DNA of 62,074 nt from Mycobacterium innocens (GTDB taxonomy: Bacteria; Actinomycetota; Actinomycetes; Mycobacteriales; Mycobacteriaceae): assembly GCF_900566055.1 (NCBI RefSeq), contig NZ_UPHQ01000021.1, positions 1 to 62,074 of the forward strand, in the 5' to 3' direction. Within the stretch, counting starts at the first letter, position 1. Each line of letters starts with the position of its first letter. Under the pieces are notes generated by a model, which saw only the letters and a list, made by a program, of their open reading frames with translations, had not been told where the DNA came from and did no database searches. Both the position numbers and the translations under genes were made by a program. Below are positions 1 to 9,522 of the stretch, piece by piece.

Positions 1-34
1 GCCGACTCTGCTCATGCGATATCTTCTTCACCAC

Positions 35-92
35 AAAGGCCTTTCCCGCTGGGCTGCGTTGAAGTCGCAAACCCAGCCAGGGTAAGGCCTTT
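35..92. repeat. Long imperfect inverted repeat at the left edge
   Basis: The arm at 35-58 pairs with the arm at 66-92 with few mismatches around a 7-base loop; both arms carry the sequence aaggccttt at their outer ends. It lies just before the first gene. It could be a terminator of a gene outside the window, without an obvious U-tract, or an end of a repeat element. The rest of 1-139 holds no convincing gene. Confidence 0.5.
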
Positions 93-139
93 GCCCTATC
101 CTCCCCAGCCGACACGCTTACTCAGGGTCTAGCGCTGAC

Positions 140-1225
140 ATGACGGATCTGCTGCATCTGGCGGTCGCGCTGGACGGGTACGGCTGGCACCCGCAAGCCT
201 GGCGGGCAACCGCGGCGGTCGAGTCCCGGTCGGTGCTCAGCGGGGGTTACTGGGCCGACGTGGCGGTCACCGCCGAACGTGGCCTGCTCGACTTTCTGAC
301 CATCGACGACACCCTGATGCCACAGCCGGGCCGCCGCGAGCGGATCGATCCGCGGCGGCTTGCCGGCCGCGCCGACGCCGTGCTGGTCGCGGCCCGCATC
401 GCCCCGGCGACCCGGCACATCGGTCTGGTCCCGGTGGCCACGGTCACTCACACCGAGCCCTTCCACGTCTCGAAAGCCATTGCCACGCTTGACTTTGTTT
501 CGCACGGCCGGGCCGGCTGGCAACCCAGGGTCAGTGTCACCACCCACGAGGCGGCCCTGTTCGGCCGCCGCTCGGTGAACCCCGACGAATTGTTCGATGA
601 AGCCCGGGATTACGTCGAGGTGGTGCGCCGGCTCTGGGACAGCTGGGAAGATGACGCGGTGATCCGCGACGTGGCCACGGGGCGCTACATCGACCGGGAC
701 AAATTGCACTACGTCGACTTCACCGGAAAGTACTTCGCGGTCAAGGGGCCGTCGATAACCCCACGACCGCCGCAGGGCCAGCCGGTGGTGGCCGCCCTGG
801 CGCATGCGGTGCCGGTCTATGAATTCGCTGCCGCCGCAGCAGATGTTGTCTTCATCACGCCGACCGACGATTCGCTGCCGAGCATCCTCGACGACGTGCG
901 CGCCGCCGGCGGCCGGCTGAAAGTGTTTGCCGACGTGGTAGTTTCCTTCCACGGTGCCGGCGACTTCCGCTCCGACGCGCTCGTTTGGGCAGGTAGCCCA
1001 ACGGATTTGGTTGAGCTGCTGCTGAATTGGCAGCGCCGCGGCATCGACGGTGCGCGGCTGCGGCCCGCGGTGAACGCTTTCGATCTGCCGGTGATCGTCG
1101 ACGAGGTGGTGCCGCTGTTGCAGCGCGCCGGCCGGTTCCGGACGGGGTATCGCGACACCGAAACGCTGCGCCAGCGACTCGGCCTGCCGTCGGCGCCCAA
1201 CCGATATGCGGCGGTGAGCCGGTGA
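140..1225 (+). CDS. LLM-class (luciferase-like) flavin-dependent monooxygenase, NtaA/DszA type
   Basis: Predicted 361-residue TIM-barrel monooxygenase using reduced FMN or F420. The hallmark HGRAGWQPRVS around residue 130 matches the SxGRAGWN region of the NtaA/SnaA/DszA subfamily. The C-terminus (VVPLLQRAGRFRTGY) closely resembles that of the third gene of this cluster, so the two are probably paralogues. The ATG at 140 has no strong Shine-Dalgarno. Its stop overlaps the GTG of the next gene (GTGA), so three oxygenases appear to be co-translated. Substrate is unknown; organosulfur, nitrilotriacetate-like or alkane-type compounds are possible from family membership only. Confidence 0.85.
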   Translation: MTDLLHLAVALDGYGWHPQAWRATAAVESRSVLSGGYWADVAVTAERGLLDFLTIDDTLMPQPGRRERIDPRRLAGRADAVLVAARIAPATRHIGLVPVATVTHTEPFHVSKAIATLDFVSHGRAGWQPRVSVTTHEAALFGRRSVNPDELFDEARDYVEVVRRLWDSWEDDAVIRDVATGRYIDRDKLHYVDFTGKYFAVKGPSITPRPPQGQPVVAALAHAVPVYEFAAAAADVVFITPTDDSLPSILDDVRAAGGRLKVFADVVVSFHGAGDFRSDALVWAGSPTDLVELLLNWQRRGIDGARLRPAVNAFDLPVIVDEVVPLLQRAGRFRTGYRDTETLRQRLGLPSAPNRYAAVSR

Positions 1226-2337
1226 TCCCGCTGTCGGTCTTGGACCTGTCGCCGATCAGCGCCGGCAGCGACGTGGCGACGGCGCTGCGCAACACCGTCG
1301 AGCTGGCTCAGCAGGCCGAGCGGTGGGGCTATCGCCGCTTCTGGATCGCCGAGCATCACTTCGTCGCGGTCGCCAGCGCCGCACCGGCGGTGCTGATCGG
1401 TCAAATTGCCGCGGCCACCAACAGCATTCGGGTCGGGTCGGCCGCGGTCCAGCTCAGCCACACCACCGCCGCCGCGGTGGTGGAAAGTTTCGGCATGCTC
1501 GACGCCTTCTATCCCGGGCGCATTGATCTGGGCTTGGGCCGGTCCGCGCAGCGACGCGGCGTCAAGCCGAGGGACCCGGCCAAACCTCGGGCACCGCGAC
1601 CACCGGTCGAGTGGCGCGAGGTCGACGGTGTGGTGATCCCGCCGCCGTTTGACCTGCGCACCCTGCTGGCAAGCGGCCGGGTGCAAGCCACCATGGCGAT
1701 CCTGCAGCAGCCCGAGGCGGTCGCACCGGACTTCGCCGAGCAGGTCGGCGACATCATCGCCATGTTGGCCGGAACCTATCGGGTGGACGGCTTCGACGTT
1801 CACGCGGTGCCCGGCGAAGGAGCCGCGCTGACCCCGTGGATCTTCGGCAGCAGCAAGGGGCGCAGTGCTGCGTTGGCCGGCGCAATGGGACTGCCGTTTG
1901 TGGCCAGCTATCACCTCACCCCGGCCACCGCGCTGGAAGCCGTCGACGCCTACCGCGCCGCCTTCGTCCCGTCGGCGTATCTGCCGCGGCCCTATGTCGT
2001 GGTGTCGGCGGACGTCGTGGTCGCCGACGACACCGCCACCGCCCGGCACCTGGCAGCCAGCTACGGCCACTGGGTCTACTCCATCCGCGCCGGCGGCGGG
2101 GCCATCCCCTACCCCGACCCGGCCGACTGCGCTCCGCTGACCGACGAGCAGCGAGCCGTGGTCATCGACCGGCTGGCAACGCAATTCGTCGGCAGCCCGG
2201 ACGAGGTCGCGCAGCGGTTGCACGCACTGCAACGGGTCACCGGCGCCGACGAACTCGTCATCACCTCCGTGACGCACCGGCACCGGGATCGGCTGCGCTC
2301 CCATGAATTGATCGCGCGGCATTGGGGGCTAACCTGA
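1222..2337 (+). CDS. LLM-class flavin-dependent oxidoreductase (MsnO8-like)
   Basis: 371-residue luciferase-like protein beginning VIPLSVLDLSPI, a start typical of the MsnO8 branch of bacterial luciferase-like enzymes. It has the FWIAEHH motif near residue 40 and the YPGRIDLGLGRS segment that lines the flavin site in this fold. An upstream in-frame ATG exists, but the GTG at 1222 overlaps the preceding stop by 4 bases and matches the family N-terminus, so I prefer it. The stop overlaps the ATG of the following monooxygenase by one base (TGATG). Probably acts on the same small-molecule pathway as its two neighbours. Confidence 0.85.
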   Translation: MIPLSVLDLSPISAGSDVATALRNTVELAQQAERWGYRRFWIAEHHFVAVASAAPAVLIGQIAAATNSIRVGSAAVQLSHTTAAAVVESFGMLDAFYPGRIDLGLGRSAQRRGVKPRDPAKPRAPRPPVEWREVDGVVIPPPFDLRTLLASGRVQATMAILQQPEAVAPDFAEQVGDIIAMLAGTYRVDGFDVHAVPGEGAALTPWIFGSSKGRSAALAGAMGLPFVASYHLTPATALEAVDAYRAAFVPSAYLPRPYVVVSADVVVADDTATARHLAASYGHWVYSIRAGGGAIPYPDPADCAPLTDEQRAVVIDRLATQFVGSPDEVAQRLHALQRVTGADELVITSVTHRHRDRLRSHELIARHWGLT

Positions 2338-3671
2338 TGAGCCGCAAGCCCGTTCACCTGGCCGCGCATTTTCCCGGAGTCAACAACACCACCGTGTGGA
2401 CCGATCCGACCGCCGGCAGCCAGATCGAATTCGACTCCTTCGTGCACCTGGCCCGCACCGCCGAACGCGGCCTGTTCGACTTCTTCTTCCTGGCCGAGGG
2501 GCTGCGGTTACGGGAGCACCGCGGCCGGATCTACGACCTGGACGTGGTGGGCCGGCCGGACACTTTCACCGTGCTGGTGGCGCTGGCCGCCGTCACCGAA
2601 CGGATCGGCCTGACCGGAACCATCAACACCACCTTCAACGAACCCTTCGAAGTGGCAAGGCAATTCGCCACGCTCGACCACCTGTCCGACGGCCGGGCCG
2701 GCTGGAACATCGTCACCTCGTCGGACGCGTTCACCGGCGCCAACTTTCGCCGCGGCGGCTTTCTCGACCATGCCGACCGCTACGCGCGGGCCGAGGAGTT
2801 CCTGGCTGTCGCCCGGAAGTTCTGGGACAGCTGGGCGCCCGGCGCGGTGCCGGCCGACGTCGGGAACGGCGTCTACGTCGACCCGGACCGAATCGGCCGC
2901 GTCGAATACTCGGGCATCCACTTCGAGGTAGGCGGTTTCGCGACGCTTCCGGCGGGACCGCAGGGGCATCCGGTGCTGCTGCAAGCCGGCGACTCCGCGG
3001 AGGGACGGGCATTCGCAGCCCGCCACGCCGACGCCGTGTTCACCCTGCACACGTCGCTGCACGACGGTCAGCGCTACTACGCAGACATGACGGGCCGGGC
3101 ACGCTCCTACGGCCGGGATCCCAACCAGCTCAAGGTATTTCCGGCGGCGACCGTTGTCATCGCAGACACCGATGCCGAGGCGCGGGAGAAGGCGCGACAC
3201 GTCCGCCGGCAACAGGTCAGCGGCGCCACCGCGATCGCGATGCTCGAGCAGGTGTGGGGCCGTGACCTGTCGGGCTACGACCCCGACGGCCCGTTGCCCG
3301 ACGTGGAGCCGATCGCCGACAGCGCCATCAGTCAGGGGCGCGTCCGCCACGTGGATCCCGTTGCGCTGGCGCGTCGGTACCGGGATAAGGCCGCGGCGGA
3401 AAACCTCTCGATCCGGGAACTGGTCATCGCCGTCACCAGCCGTCAGCAGTTCGTCGGCAGTCCCGCACACATTGCCGACGAAATTGACCGCTACGTCCAG
3501 GCCGACGCGTGTGACGGGTTCATTTTGGTGCCGCATCTGACACCGCACGGACTGGACGAATTCGTCGATCGGGTGGTGCCGCTGTTGCAGGAGCGCGGTG
3601 CGTTTCGCACCGAGTACGCCGGTGCGACGCTGCGTGCGCATTTGGGCCTGGGGCCGGACGCGCGGGTGTAA
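2337..3671 (+). CDS. NtaA/SnaA/DszA-family flavin-dependent monooxygenase
   Basis: 444 residues. The N-terminus (HLAAHFPGVNNTTVW), the RGLFDFFFLAEG segment and LSDGRAGWNIVTSSD near residue 125 are hallmarks of the nitrilotriacetate/dibenzothiophene-sulfone monooxygenase family, which uses reduced flavin from a partner reductase. No reductase gene is visible in the window. The ATG at 2337 shares one base with the previous stop; an alternative TTG lies 15 bases upstream. Third gene of the coupled trio. Substrate not deducible. Confidence 0.88.
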   Translation: MSRKPVHLAAHFPGVNNTTVWTDPTAGSQIEFDSFVHLARTAERGLFDFFFLAEGLRLREHRGRIYDLDVVGRPDTFTVLVALAAVTERIGLTGTINTTFNEPFEVARQFATLDHLSDGRAGWNIVTSSDAFTGANFRRGGFLDHADRYARAEEFLAVARKFWDSWAPGAVPADVGNGVYVDPDRIGRVEYSGIHFEVGGFATLPAGPQGHPVLLQAGDSAEGRAFAARHADAVFTLHTSLHDGQRYYADMTGRARSYGRDPNQLKVFPAATVVIADTDAEAREKARHVRRQQVSGATAIAMLEQVWGRDLSGYDPDGPLPDVEPIADSAISQGRVRHVDPVALARRYRDKAAAENLSIRELVIAVTSRQQFVGSPAHIADEIDRYVQADACDGFILVPHLTPHGLDEFVDRVVPLLQERGAFRTEYAGATLRAHLGLGPDARV

Positions 3672-3770
3672 GGATTCCGCAAACGCGGCTTGCCCACGGC
3701 GCCACGGCATAGCATATCGTCAACCAGGGGTGACGCTACGCTGATCTGCCCTGGCCGGAAAGCTACCTGA

Positions 3771-4233
3771 ATGTCAAGCAGCGCAACGATACCCGGTGTC
3801 AGTGTAGTGACACAGGACGGCAGCGCGGTCGAAATCTACCGGCGGATGCCGTCGCTGGGCGAAATCGAGCACCTTCAGTCGCTGCTGACGCCCAAGAGTT
3901 CGGTGCTGGAGCTGGGCGCCGGCACCATCTCGCGCCAGGGGGCAGGCCATCATCGAATGGGTACCGCCCTCGATGTTGGCGTCCCGGCAGCAGGGCTGGA
4001 CCAAAACCCTGACTTTCGACGGAGCAGAAGCGACCCTGACGATCCACTCCAACGCCGGCGGCATCGTCACGGGTGAGTTCACCTTGACGGCCGACGGCCG
4101 GCGATGGCACCAGTCGCTCGTGCTGCAGCGCGTCAGCCCGGCGACCGTGCGAGACGAGCTCACGGCTGCCGGGCTCACCCTGATGACCGCCACGCCCAAT
4201 TCGACCCGGTGGTTGCTGGCGAAGCGACGCTGA
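3771..4233 (+). pseudogene. Class I SAM-dependent methyltransferase with internal deletion and frame change
   Basis: The first ~50 codons (from ATG 3771) read as a methyltransferase N-terminus ending in SAM-binding motif I (VLELGAGT, about 3901-3926). The following bases jump directly to a late part of the fold (RGQAIIEWVPPS) in a different frame, which then runs intact to a stop at 4233 (LTATPNSTRWLLAKRR-like end). Roughly 80 codons of the Rossmann core, including motifs II and III, are therefore missing and the junction near 3930 is out of frame. A functional enzyme cannot be made. The estimate of missing length is by comparison with the usual fold, not an alignment. Confidence 0.75.
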
Positions 4234-4257
4234 AAATCGCGTCGTCCTTGAATCCGG

Positions 4258-4268
4258 AAGGAGGTGAT
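4258..4268 (+). promoter_or_regulatory. Perfect 11-base Shine-Dalgarno for the micro-ORF
   Basis: AAGGAGGTGAT is the exact complement of the 3' end of bacterial 16S rRNA and lies 8 bases (counted from GGAGG) before the GTG at 4273. It is far stronger than other ribosome sites in this window and decides the micro-ORF start. Confidence 0.7.
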
Positions 4269-4272
4269 CGAC

Positions 4273-4353
4273 GTGACTTACGGGCAATTGTTCTGCGACG
4301 TGGAAATGTCCTGCGCGAACGTCTTCTTCGTGGTCGGCGAAATGGCGGAGTGA
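4273..4353 (+). CDS. 26-residue micro-protein, unknown function
   Basis: GTG-initiated ORF of 26 codons plus TGA. The peptide starts VTYGQLFCDVEMSC and ends VFFVVGEMAE, with two cysteines (positions 8 and 14) and a short hydrophobic stretch. Evidence for expression is the perfect Shine-Dalgarno 8 bases upstream. It sits between the methyltransferase relic and the convergent MBL hydrolase. I do not recognise it. It could be a leader peptide, a small stress peptide or a modified-peptide precursor left over from a locus that included the lost methyltransferase; none is proven. Confidence 0.45.
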   Translation: MTYGQLFCDVEMSCANVFFVVGEMAE

Positions 4354-4368
4354 GCGGGCCGGCCCTGA

Positions 4369-5133
4369 TCAGCGGGCGAATGCTCCCGCTCGCTTCAGGG
4401 CCTCGTCGGTGGCCGCGCGGATCGGGCCGCGCCACAGCTCACCGTGGCCGGGCGCCAGGATCTCGGTTTCCAGTAAGGCCAGCGCCGACAGGCTGCGGAT
4501 GCAGTTCTGCTGGCTGTAGCTGAACACCGCCGGCAGTAGCTGCGGCCCGCCGCGACGCAGCAAGGGATGGCCGGTGATCAGGGCGTCGCCGCTGGCCAGT
4601 ACGCCGTCGACCAGATACGAGCAATGCCCGTTGGTGTGTCCGGGAGTGAAGATCGCCATCGGATGGCCCGGCAGCCCCGCGGCCACCTCGGCGGTCAATG
4701 GCCGTGTCGTCGGGATGCCGTCGCGGACCAGGCCGCCGTTGCGCACCACATGGGCGGTCCACACCGCCCAACGGGGCCGCCAGATACGCAGCGCGACATC
4801 GAGTATCGACACCTGCTCCAGGTACTGGCGCTTGGCGTGCCCGACCTCGTCGGCATGGCAGTACACCGGGGTGTGATGCTCTCGGGCGAACCAGATCGCG
4901 GTGCCCAAGTGGTCGATGTGCGCGTGGGTCAGCAGAATTGCGCGCACGTCCCCGGGCTGATAGCCCAACAGGCGCAGCGACCCCACCACCTCCTCGCGAT
5001 CGCCGGGATAACCGGCGTCGATCAACATCACCCCGGTGTCGTCGGTCACCAGGACCCAGTTGACTGCGTGCCCATGGACGAGGTGAACCTTGTCGGTAAC
5101 CTGAACAAGCTCCGTCTTCAGCTGGTGGGCCAT
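4369..5133 (-). CDS. MBL-fold metallo-hydrolase (Rv0406c-like)
   Basis: 254-residue metallo-beta-lactamase fold hydrolase. The dinuclear zinc motif THAHIDH is near residue 68-74, with further histidines in TPGHTNGHCSY and the late APGHGE segment, the usual order in this fold. The family covers glyoxalase II, lactonases and other hydrolases; the substrate is not predictable. ATG at 5133 is preceded by a GGGAGA ribosome site. It is transcribed toward the micro-ORF and away from fgd1; in M. tuberculosis the same divergent arrangement with fgd1 is known. Confidence 0.9.
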   Translation of the reverse strand: MAHQLKTELVQVTDKVHLVHGHAVNWVLVTDDTGVMLIDAGYPGDREEVVGSLRLLGYQPGDVRAILLTHAHIDHLGTAIWFAREHHTPVYCHADEVGHAKRQYLEQVSILDVALRIWRPRWAVWTAHVVRNGGLVRDGIPTTRPLTAEVAAGLPGHPMAIFTPGHTNGHCSYLVDGVLASGDALITGHPLLRRGGPQLLPAVFSYSQQNCIRSLSALALLETEILAPGHGELWRGPIRAATDEALKRAGAFAR

Positions 5134-5260
5134 GTCTTCTCCCTACATCCAAGGCATTGCCAGCCCGATAACCGCGGTCAGCTTAACGGCCGCAGCGCTC
5201 ACACCTGGTTTCGGTGCGGCGCCGACACCGGCTCCTCGGGCGCAGGAGTAGAAAGAACGA

Positions 5261-6271
5261 GTGGCTGAACTCAAACTCGGATACAAGGCATCGGCTGAAC
5301 AATTCGCCCCGCGCGAGCTCGTCGAGCTTGCCGTCGCCGCAGAAGCGCACGGCATGGACAGCGCCACCGTCAGTGACCATTTCCAGCCGTGGCGCCATCA
5401 GGGCGGGCACGCGCCGTTCTCGTTGTCCTGGATGACCGCCGTGGGCGAACGCACCACGCGGCTGCTGCTGGGCACTTCGGTGCTCACGCCGACCTTCCGC
5501 TACAACCCCGCCGTCATCGCGCAGGCCTTCGCCACCATGGGTTGTCTGTACCCGGGCCGGGTCTTCCTCGGCGTGGGTACCGGCGAGGCGCTGAACGAGA
5601 TCGCCACCGGATACGAGGGGGTCTGGCCCGAATTCAAGGAGCGTTTCGCCCGGCTGCGCGAATCAGTGCGGCTGATGCGTGAGTTATGGAGCCGCGGCCG
5701 TGTGGATTTCGACGGCGAGTACTACCGGCTCAAAGGCGCCTCGATCTACGACGTGCCCGAGGGCGGTGTGCCGGTCTACATCGCCGCCGGTGGTCCCGCG
5801 GTGGCCAAATACGCCGGACGCGCCGGCGACGGTTTCATCTGCACGTCCGGCAAGGGCGAAGAGCTGTACACCGAAAAGCTGATCCCGGGCGTGAAAGAGG
5901 GCGCGGCGGCCGCCGGCCGCGATGTGGACGACATCGACAAGATGATCGAAATCAAAATCTCTTACGACCCCGACCCCGAGCTGGCCTTGCAGAACACCCG
6001 GTTCTGGGCGCCGCTGTCGCTGACCGCCGAGCAGAAGCACAGCATCGACGACCCGATCGAGATGGAGAAGGCCGCCGACGCCCTGCCGATCGAGCAGATC
6101 GCCAAACGCTGGATCGTGGCCTCCGACCCGGACGAAGCCGTCGAGAAGGTGGGCCAGTACGTGACGTGGGGCCTCAACCACCTGGTGTTCCACGCGCCCG
6201 GGCACGACCAGCGCCGGTTCCTGCAGCTGTTCGAAACGGACCTGGCGCCCCGGCTGCGACGGCTGGGCTGA
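5261..6271 (+). CDS. fgd1: F420-dependent glucose-6-phosphate dehydrogenase
   Basis: 336 residues from GTG 5261, the exact length of mycobacterial Fgd1. Oxidises glucose-6-phosphate and reduces coenzyme F420 in the cytosol, supplying F420H2 to F420-dependent reductases (including those that activate nitroimidazole drugs in M. tuberculosis). The residues known from the M. tuberculosis structure are present: Asp39, His40, Trp44, Glu13 and Glu109 around F420 and the active site, and Thr195, Lys198, Lys259 and Arg283 for the sugar phosphate. Followed after 10 bases by pta, as in M. tuberculosis. Confidence 0.98.
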   Translation: MAELKLGYKASAEQFAPRELVELAVAAEAHGMDSATVSDHFQPWRHQGGHAPFSLSWMTAVGERTTRLLLGTSVLTPTFRYNPAVIAQAFATMGCLYPGRVFLGVGTGEALNEIATGYEGVWPEFKERFARLRESVRLMRELWSRGRVDFDGEYYRLKGASIYDVPEGGVPVYIAAGGPAVAKYAGRAGDGFICTSGKGEELYTEKLIPGVKEGAAAAGRDVDDIDKMIEIKISYDPDPELALQNTRFWAPLSLTAEQKHSIDDPIEMEKAADALPIEQIAKRWIVASDPDEAVEKVGQYVTWGLNHLVFHAPGHDQRRFLQLFETDLAPRLRRLG

Positions 6272-6281
6272 AAGGCGGGTT

Positions 6282-8360
6282 GTGCCTGCCAATTCTGCGA
6301 TCTACATCGCCGCCCCCGAACCGGCGTCCGGTAAGGCGACGATCGCGCTGGGGATTCTGCACCGGTTGACCGCGACGGTCGCCAAAGTCGGTGTGTTCCG
6401 GCCACTTACGCGAGCATCCGATGCACGCGACTACCTCCTGGAACTGCTGCTGGAGCACACCACCGCGGGCCTGCCCTACGAGCAATGCGTGGGCGTGACC
6501 TACCAATACCTGCACGCCGACACCGACACCGCGATCACCGACATCGTCACGGCGTATCACGCAATGGCGCACAAGTGCGACGCGGTGGTGATCGTCGGCA
6601 GCGACTACACCGACGTCGCCACCCCCACCGAACTGTCGGTCAACGCCCGGATCGCGGTCAACCTCGGTGTGCCGGTGCTGCTGGCGGTCAGCGCCAAGGG
6701 GCGCACCGCCGACCAGGTGGTCAGCGTCGTCGGGGTGTGCCTGGCCGAGTTGTCGGCCCACCACGCGCACACCGCGGCGGTGGTGGCCAACCGCTGCGAC
6801 CCGGCGGACCTGGCGGCCGTGGGCGAAGCGCTGCGCGCCGTCGGCCCGCCCAGCTACGTGCTGCCCGAAGAGCCGCTGCTGTCGGCGCCGACGGTGGCCG
6901 AGTTGGAGAAGGCCGTCAACGGAACCGCGATCAGCGGTGAGACGCCGCTGCGCAATCGCGAGGTGATGGACGTGCTGGTGGCCGGGATGACCGCCGACCA
7001 TGTGCTGGAGCGGCTGCGCGACGGTATGGCTGTGATCACCCCGGGCGATCGCTCGGACGTGGTGCTCGCCGTCGCCAGCGCCCATGCGGCCAAAGGCTTT
7101 CCGTCGCTGTCGTGCATCGTGCTCAACGGTGGGTTCGACCTGCATCCGTCGATCGCGGCGCTCGTGTCGGGGCTGCGGCTGAGGTTGCCGATTATCGCCA
7201 CCACGCTGGGTACCTACGAGACGGCCAGCGCCGCCGCGGCGGCTCGCGGCCGGCTCACCGCAACCTCGCAGCGCAAGATCGACACCGCGCTGGAGCTGAT
7301 GGACCGTCACGTCGATGCCGCCGACCTGATGACCCACCTTGCCATCCCGATCCCGACCGTCACCACACCGCAGATGTTCACCTATGGTCTGCAGCAACGG
7401 GCCCGGTCGGATCGCAAACACATCGTGCTTCCCGAAGGTGACGACGACCGCATCCTCAAATCCGCCGGCCGCCTGCTGCAGCGCGGCATCGCCGACCTGA
7501 CGATCCTCGGCGACGAGGCTCAGATCCGGCCGCGCGCTGCCGAACTCGGTGTGGATCTGGACCAGGCCGAGGTGCTCGACCCGCGCACCAGCCCGTTGTG
7601 CGACCACTTCGCCGAGCAATATGCCGAGTTGCGGAAGTCGCACGGCATCACCGCCGAGCTGGCACGTGAAATCATTTGTGACGTATCGTATTTCGGCACC
7701 ATGCTGGTATACAACTCTCATGTCGACGGCATGGTGTCCGGGGCCGCCCACACCACGGCGCACACCGTCCGCCCGGCACTGGAGATCATCAGAACGGCCC
7801 CGGGCATCTCCACGGTGTCCAGCATCTTTTTGATGTGCCTGCCCGATCGGGTGCTGGCCTACGGTGACTGCGCGATCGTGCCGAACCCGACGCCCGAGCA
7901 GCTGGCCGATATCGCCATCTGCTCGGCGCGCACCGCCGCACAGTTCGGCATCGAACCGCGGGTGGCCATGCTGTCCTATTCCACCGGGGCCTCAGGGACC
8001 GGAGCAGACGTCGAAAAGGTCAGGACGGCAACGGAGTTGGTTCGCTCACGGGAGCCGCAGCTGTTGGTCGAGGGGCCCGTCCAATACGACGCCGCGGTCG
8101 ACCCCGCGGTCGCGGCCGCCAAGCTGCATGATTCGCCGGTGGCCGGCCGGGCGACGGTGCTGATCTTTCCCGATCTCAACACCGGCAACAACACCTACAA
8201 GGCGGTGCAGCGTTCGGCGGGAGCCATCGCGATCGGCCCGGTGCTTCAGGGCCTGCGCAAGCCGGTGAACGATCTGTCGCGCGGGGCGCTGATCGAGGAC
8301 ATCGTCAACACGGTTGCCATTACCGCAATTCAGGCGCAGGGGATCGACGATGGCAAGTAG
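6282..8360 (+). CDS. pta: Phosphate acetyltransferase
   Basis: 692 residues from GTG 6282. N-terminal P-loop-like BioD/DRTGG region ([12 protein letters not shown] near residue 8) and DRTGG domain, then the PTA catalytic domain from about residue 375 ([13 protein letters not shown]) with the late [11 protein letters not shown] signature. Interconverts acetyl-CoA plus phosphate and acetyl phosphate plus CoA. The long form is usual in Actinobacteria. Its last 11 bases overlap the start of ackA, so the two steps of acetate/acetyl-phosphate metabolism are made together. Confidence 0.97.
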   Translation: MPANSAIYIAAPEPASGKATIALGILHRLTATVAKVGVFRPLTRASDARDYLLELLLEHTTAGLPYEQCVGVTYQYLHADTDTAITDIVTAYHAMAHKCDAVVIVGSDYTDVATPTELSVNARIAVNLGVPVLLAVSAKGRTADQVVSVVGVCLAELSAHHAHTAAVVANRCDPADLAAVGEALRAVGPPSYVLPEEPLLSAPTVAELEKAVNGTAISGETPLRNREVMDVLVAGMTADHVLERLRDGMAVITPGDRSDVVLAVASAHAAKGFPSLSCIVLNGGFDLHPSIAALVSGLRLRLPIIATTLGTYETASAAAAARGRLTATSQRKIDTALELMDRHVDAADLMTHLAIPIPTVTTPQMFTYGLQQRARSDRKHIVLPEGDDDRILKSAGRLLQRGIADLTILGDEAQIRPRAAELGVDLDQAEVLDPRTSPLCDHFAEQYAELRKSHGITAELAREIICDVSYFGTMLVYNSHVDGMVSGAAHTTAHTVRPALEIIRTAPGISTVSSIFLMCLPDRVLAYGDCAIVPNPTPEQLADIAICSARTAAQFGIEPRVAMLSYSTGASGTGADVEKVRTATELVRSREPQLLVEGPVQYDAAVDPAVAAAKLHDSPVAGRATVLIFPDLNTGNNTYKAVQRSAGAIAIGPVLQGLRKPVNDLSRGALIEDIVNTVAITAIQAQGIDDGK

Positions 8361-9522
8361 CCGGCTGGTGCTGGTGCTCAATTCCGGCTCGTCGTCGCTG
8401 AAGTTTCAGTTGATCGATCCGGTGTCCGGTATTTCACGGGCGGCCGGCAATATCGAGCGAATCGGCGAATCGTCGTCCTCGGTGCCCGACCACGACACGG
8501 CGCTACATCGTGCGTTCGACATGTTGTCCGAGGACGGCATTGACGTGCGGACCTGTGGCCTGGTGGCGGTTGGACACCGGGTGGTGCACGGCGGCAAGGA
8601 CTTTCACCGGCCGACAGTGCTCGACGATGCGGTGGTCGAAAGGCTCGAGGAACTGTCGGCGTTGGCGCCGCTGCACAACCCGCCCGCGGTGCTGTGCATC
8701 AAGGTGGCGCGCACCATGCTGGCCGACGTCCCGCATGTCGCGGTGTTCGATACGGCGTTTTTCCATGACCTGCCCGCCGCGGCGGCAACCTATGCGATCG
8801 ACCGGGACCTGGCCGAGACGTGGCAGATCCGCCGCTACGGATTTCACGGCACCTCGCACCGCTACGTCAGCGAGCGGGCTGCCGCCTTCCTGGGCCGGCC
8901 GCTGGGAACCCTGAATCAGATTGTGCTGCACCTGGGTAACGGTGCGTCGGCGTCGGCGGTCGCCGCCGGGCGACCGGTAGACACCTCCATGGGCCTGACT
9001 CCGCTGGAGGGTTTGGTGATGGGTACCCGCAGCGGTGATGTGGATCCCAGCATCATGTGGTACTTGTGGCGCAATGCGAACATGGGTGTGGACGAGATCG
9101 AGTCGATGCTCAACCACCGGTCGGGGATGTTGGGACTGGCCGGTGAGCGCGATTTCCGCCGGCTGCGCCAGATGATCGAAAAAGGCGACCGTGCAGCGCG
9201 ATTGGCCTACGACGTATTCATCCACCGGTTGCGGAAGTACATCGGTGCTTACCTGGCGGTGCTGGGACACACCGACGTGCTGACTTTCACCGCGGGGATC
9301 GGCGAGCACGACAGCTCGGTGCGCCGTGACGCGCTGGCCGGCCTGGCTGAGCTCGGTATCGAAGTCGACGAGAAGCGCAACGCCAGTCCAACCGGCGGGC
9401 CGCGACAGATCTCGCCGGACAGCTCGCCGATCGCGGTACTCGTGATCCCGACCAACGAGGAATTGGCGATCGCCCGGGACTGCTTACAGGAAACCGAGGC
9501 TCGTCCGGCCGGTTCCGACTGA
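8350..9522 (+). CDS. ackA: Acetate kinase
   Basis: 390 residues. ASKHA-fold kinase converting acetyl phosphate plus ADP to acetate plus ATP and back. Visible: [13 protein letters not shown] at the N-terminus (phosphate-binding signature), the [13 protein letters not shown] signature, HLGNGAS and the FTAGIGEHD segment near the end. I chose ATG 8350, whose protein starts [13 protein letters not shown]; an upstream in-frame start would lie deeper inside pta. The 3' end overlaps the convergent DUF1501 gene by 39 bases. Confidence 0.97.
   Translation: MASSRLVLVLNSGSSSLKFQLIDPVSGISRAAGNIERIGESSSSVPDHDTALHRAFDMLSEDGIDVRTCGLVAVGHRVVHGGKDFHRPTVLDDAVVERLEELSALAPLHNPPAVLCIKVARTMLADVPHVAVFDTAFFHDLPAAAATYAIDRDLAETWQIRRYGFHGTSHRYVSERAAAFLGRPLGTLNQIVLHLGNGASASAVAAGRPVDTSMGLTPLEGLVMGTRSGDVDPSIMWYLWRNANMGVDEIESMLNHRSGMLGLAGERDFRRLRQMIEKGDRAARLAYDVFIHRLRKYIGAYLAVLGHTDVLTFTAGIGEHDSSVRRDALAGLAELGIEVDEKRNASPTGGPRQISPDSSPIAVLVIPTNEELAIARDCLQETEARPAGSD

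Noticed and set aside
817..2322. 501-codon minus-strand open frame under the first two monooxygenases
   Set aside because: It is a shadow of high-GC coding on the plus strand: Arg/Gly/His-rich, low complexity and no recognisable domain.
4273..4353. Mycofactocin precursor MftA
   Set aside because: It lacks the C-terminal IDGMCGVY and no mft genes are nearby.
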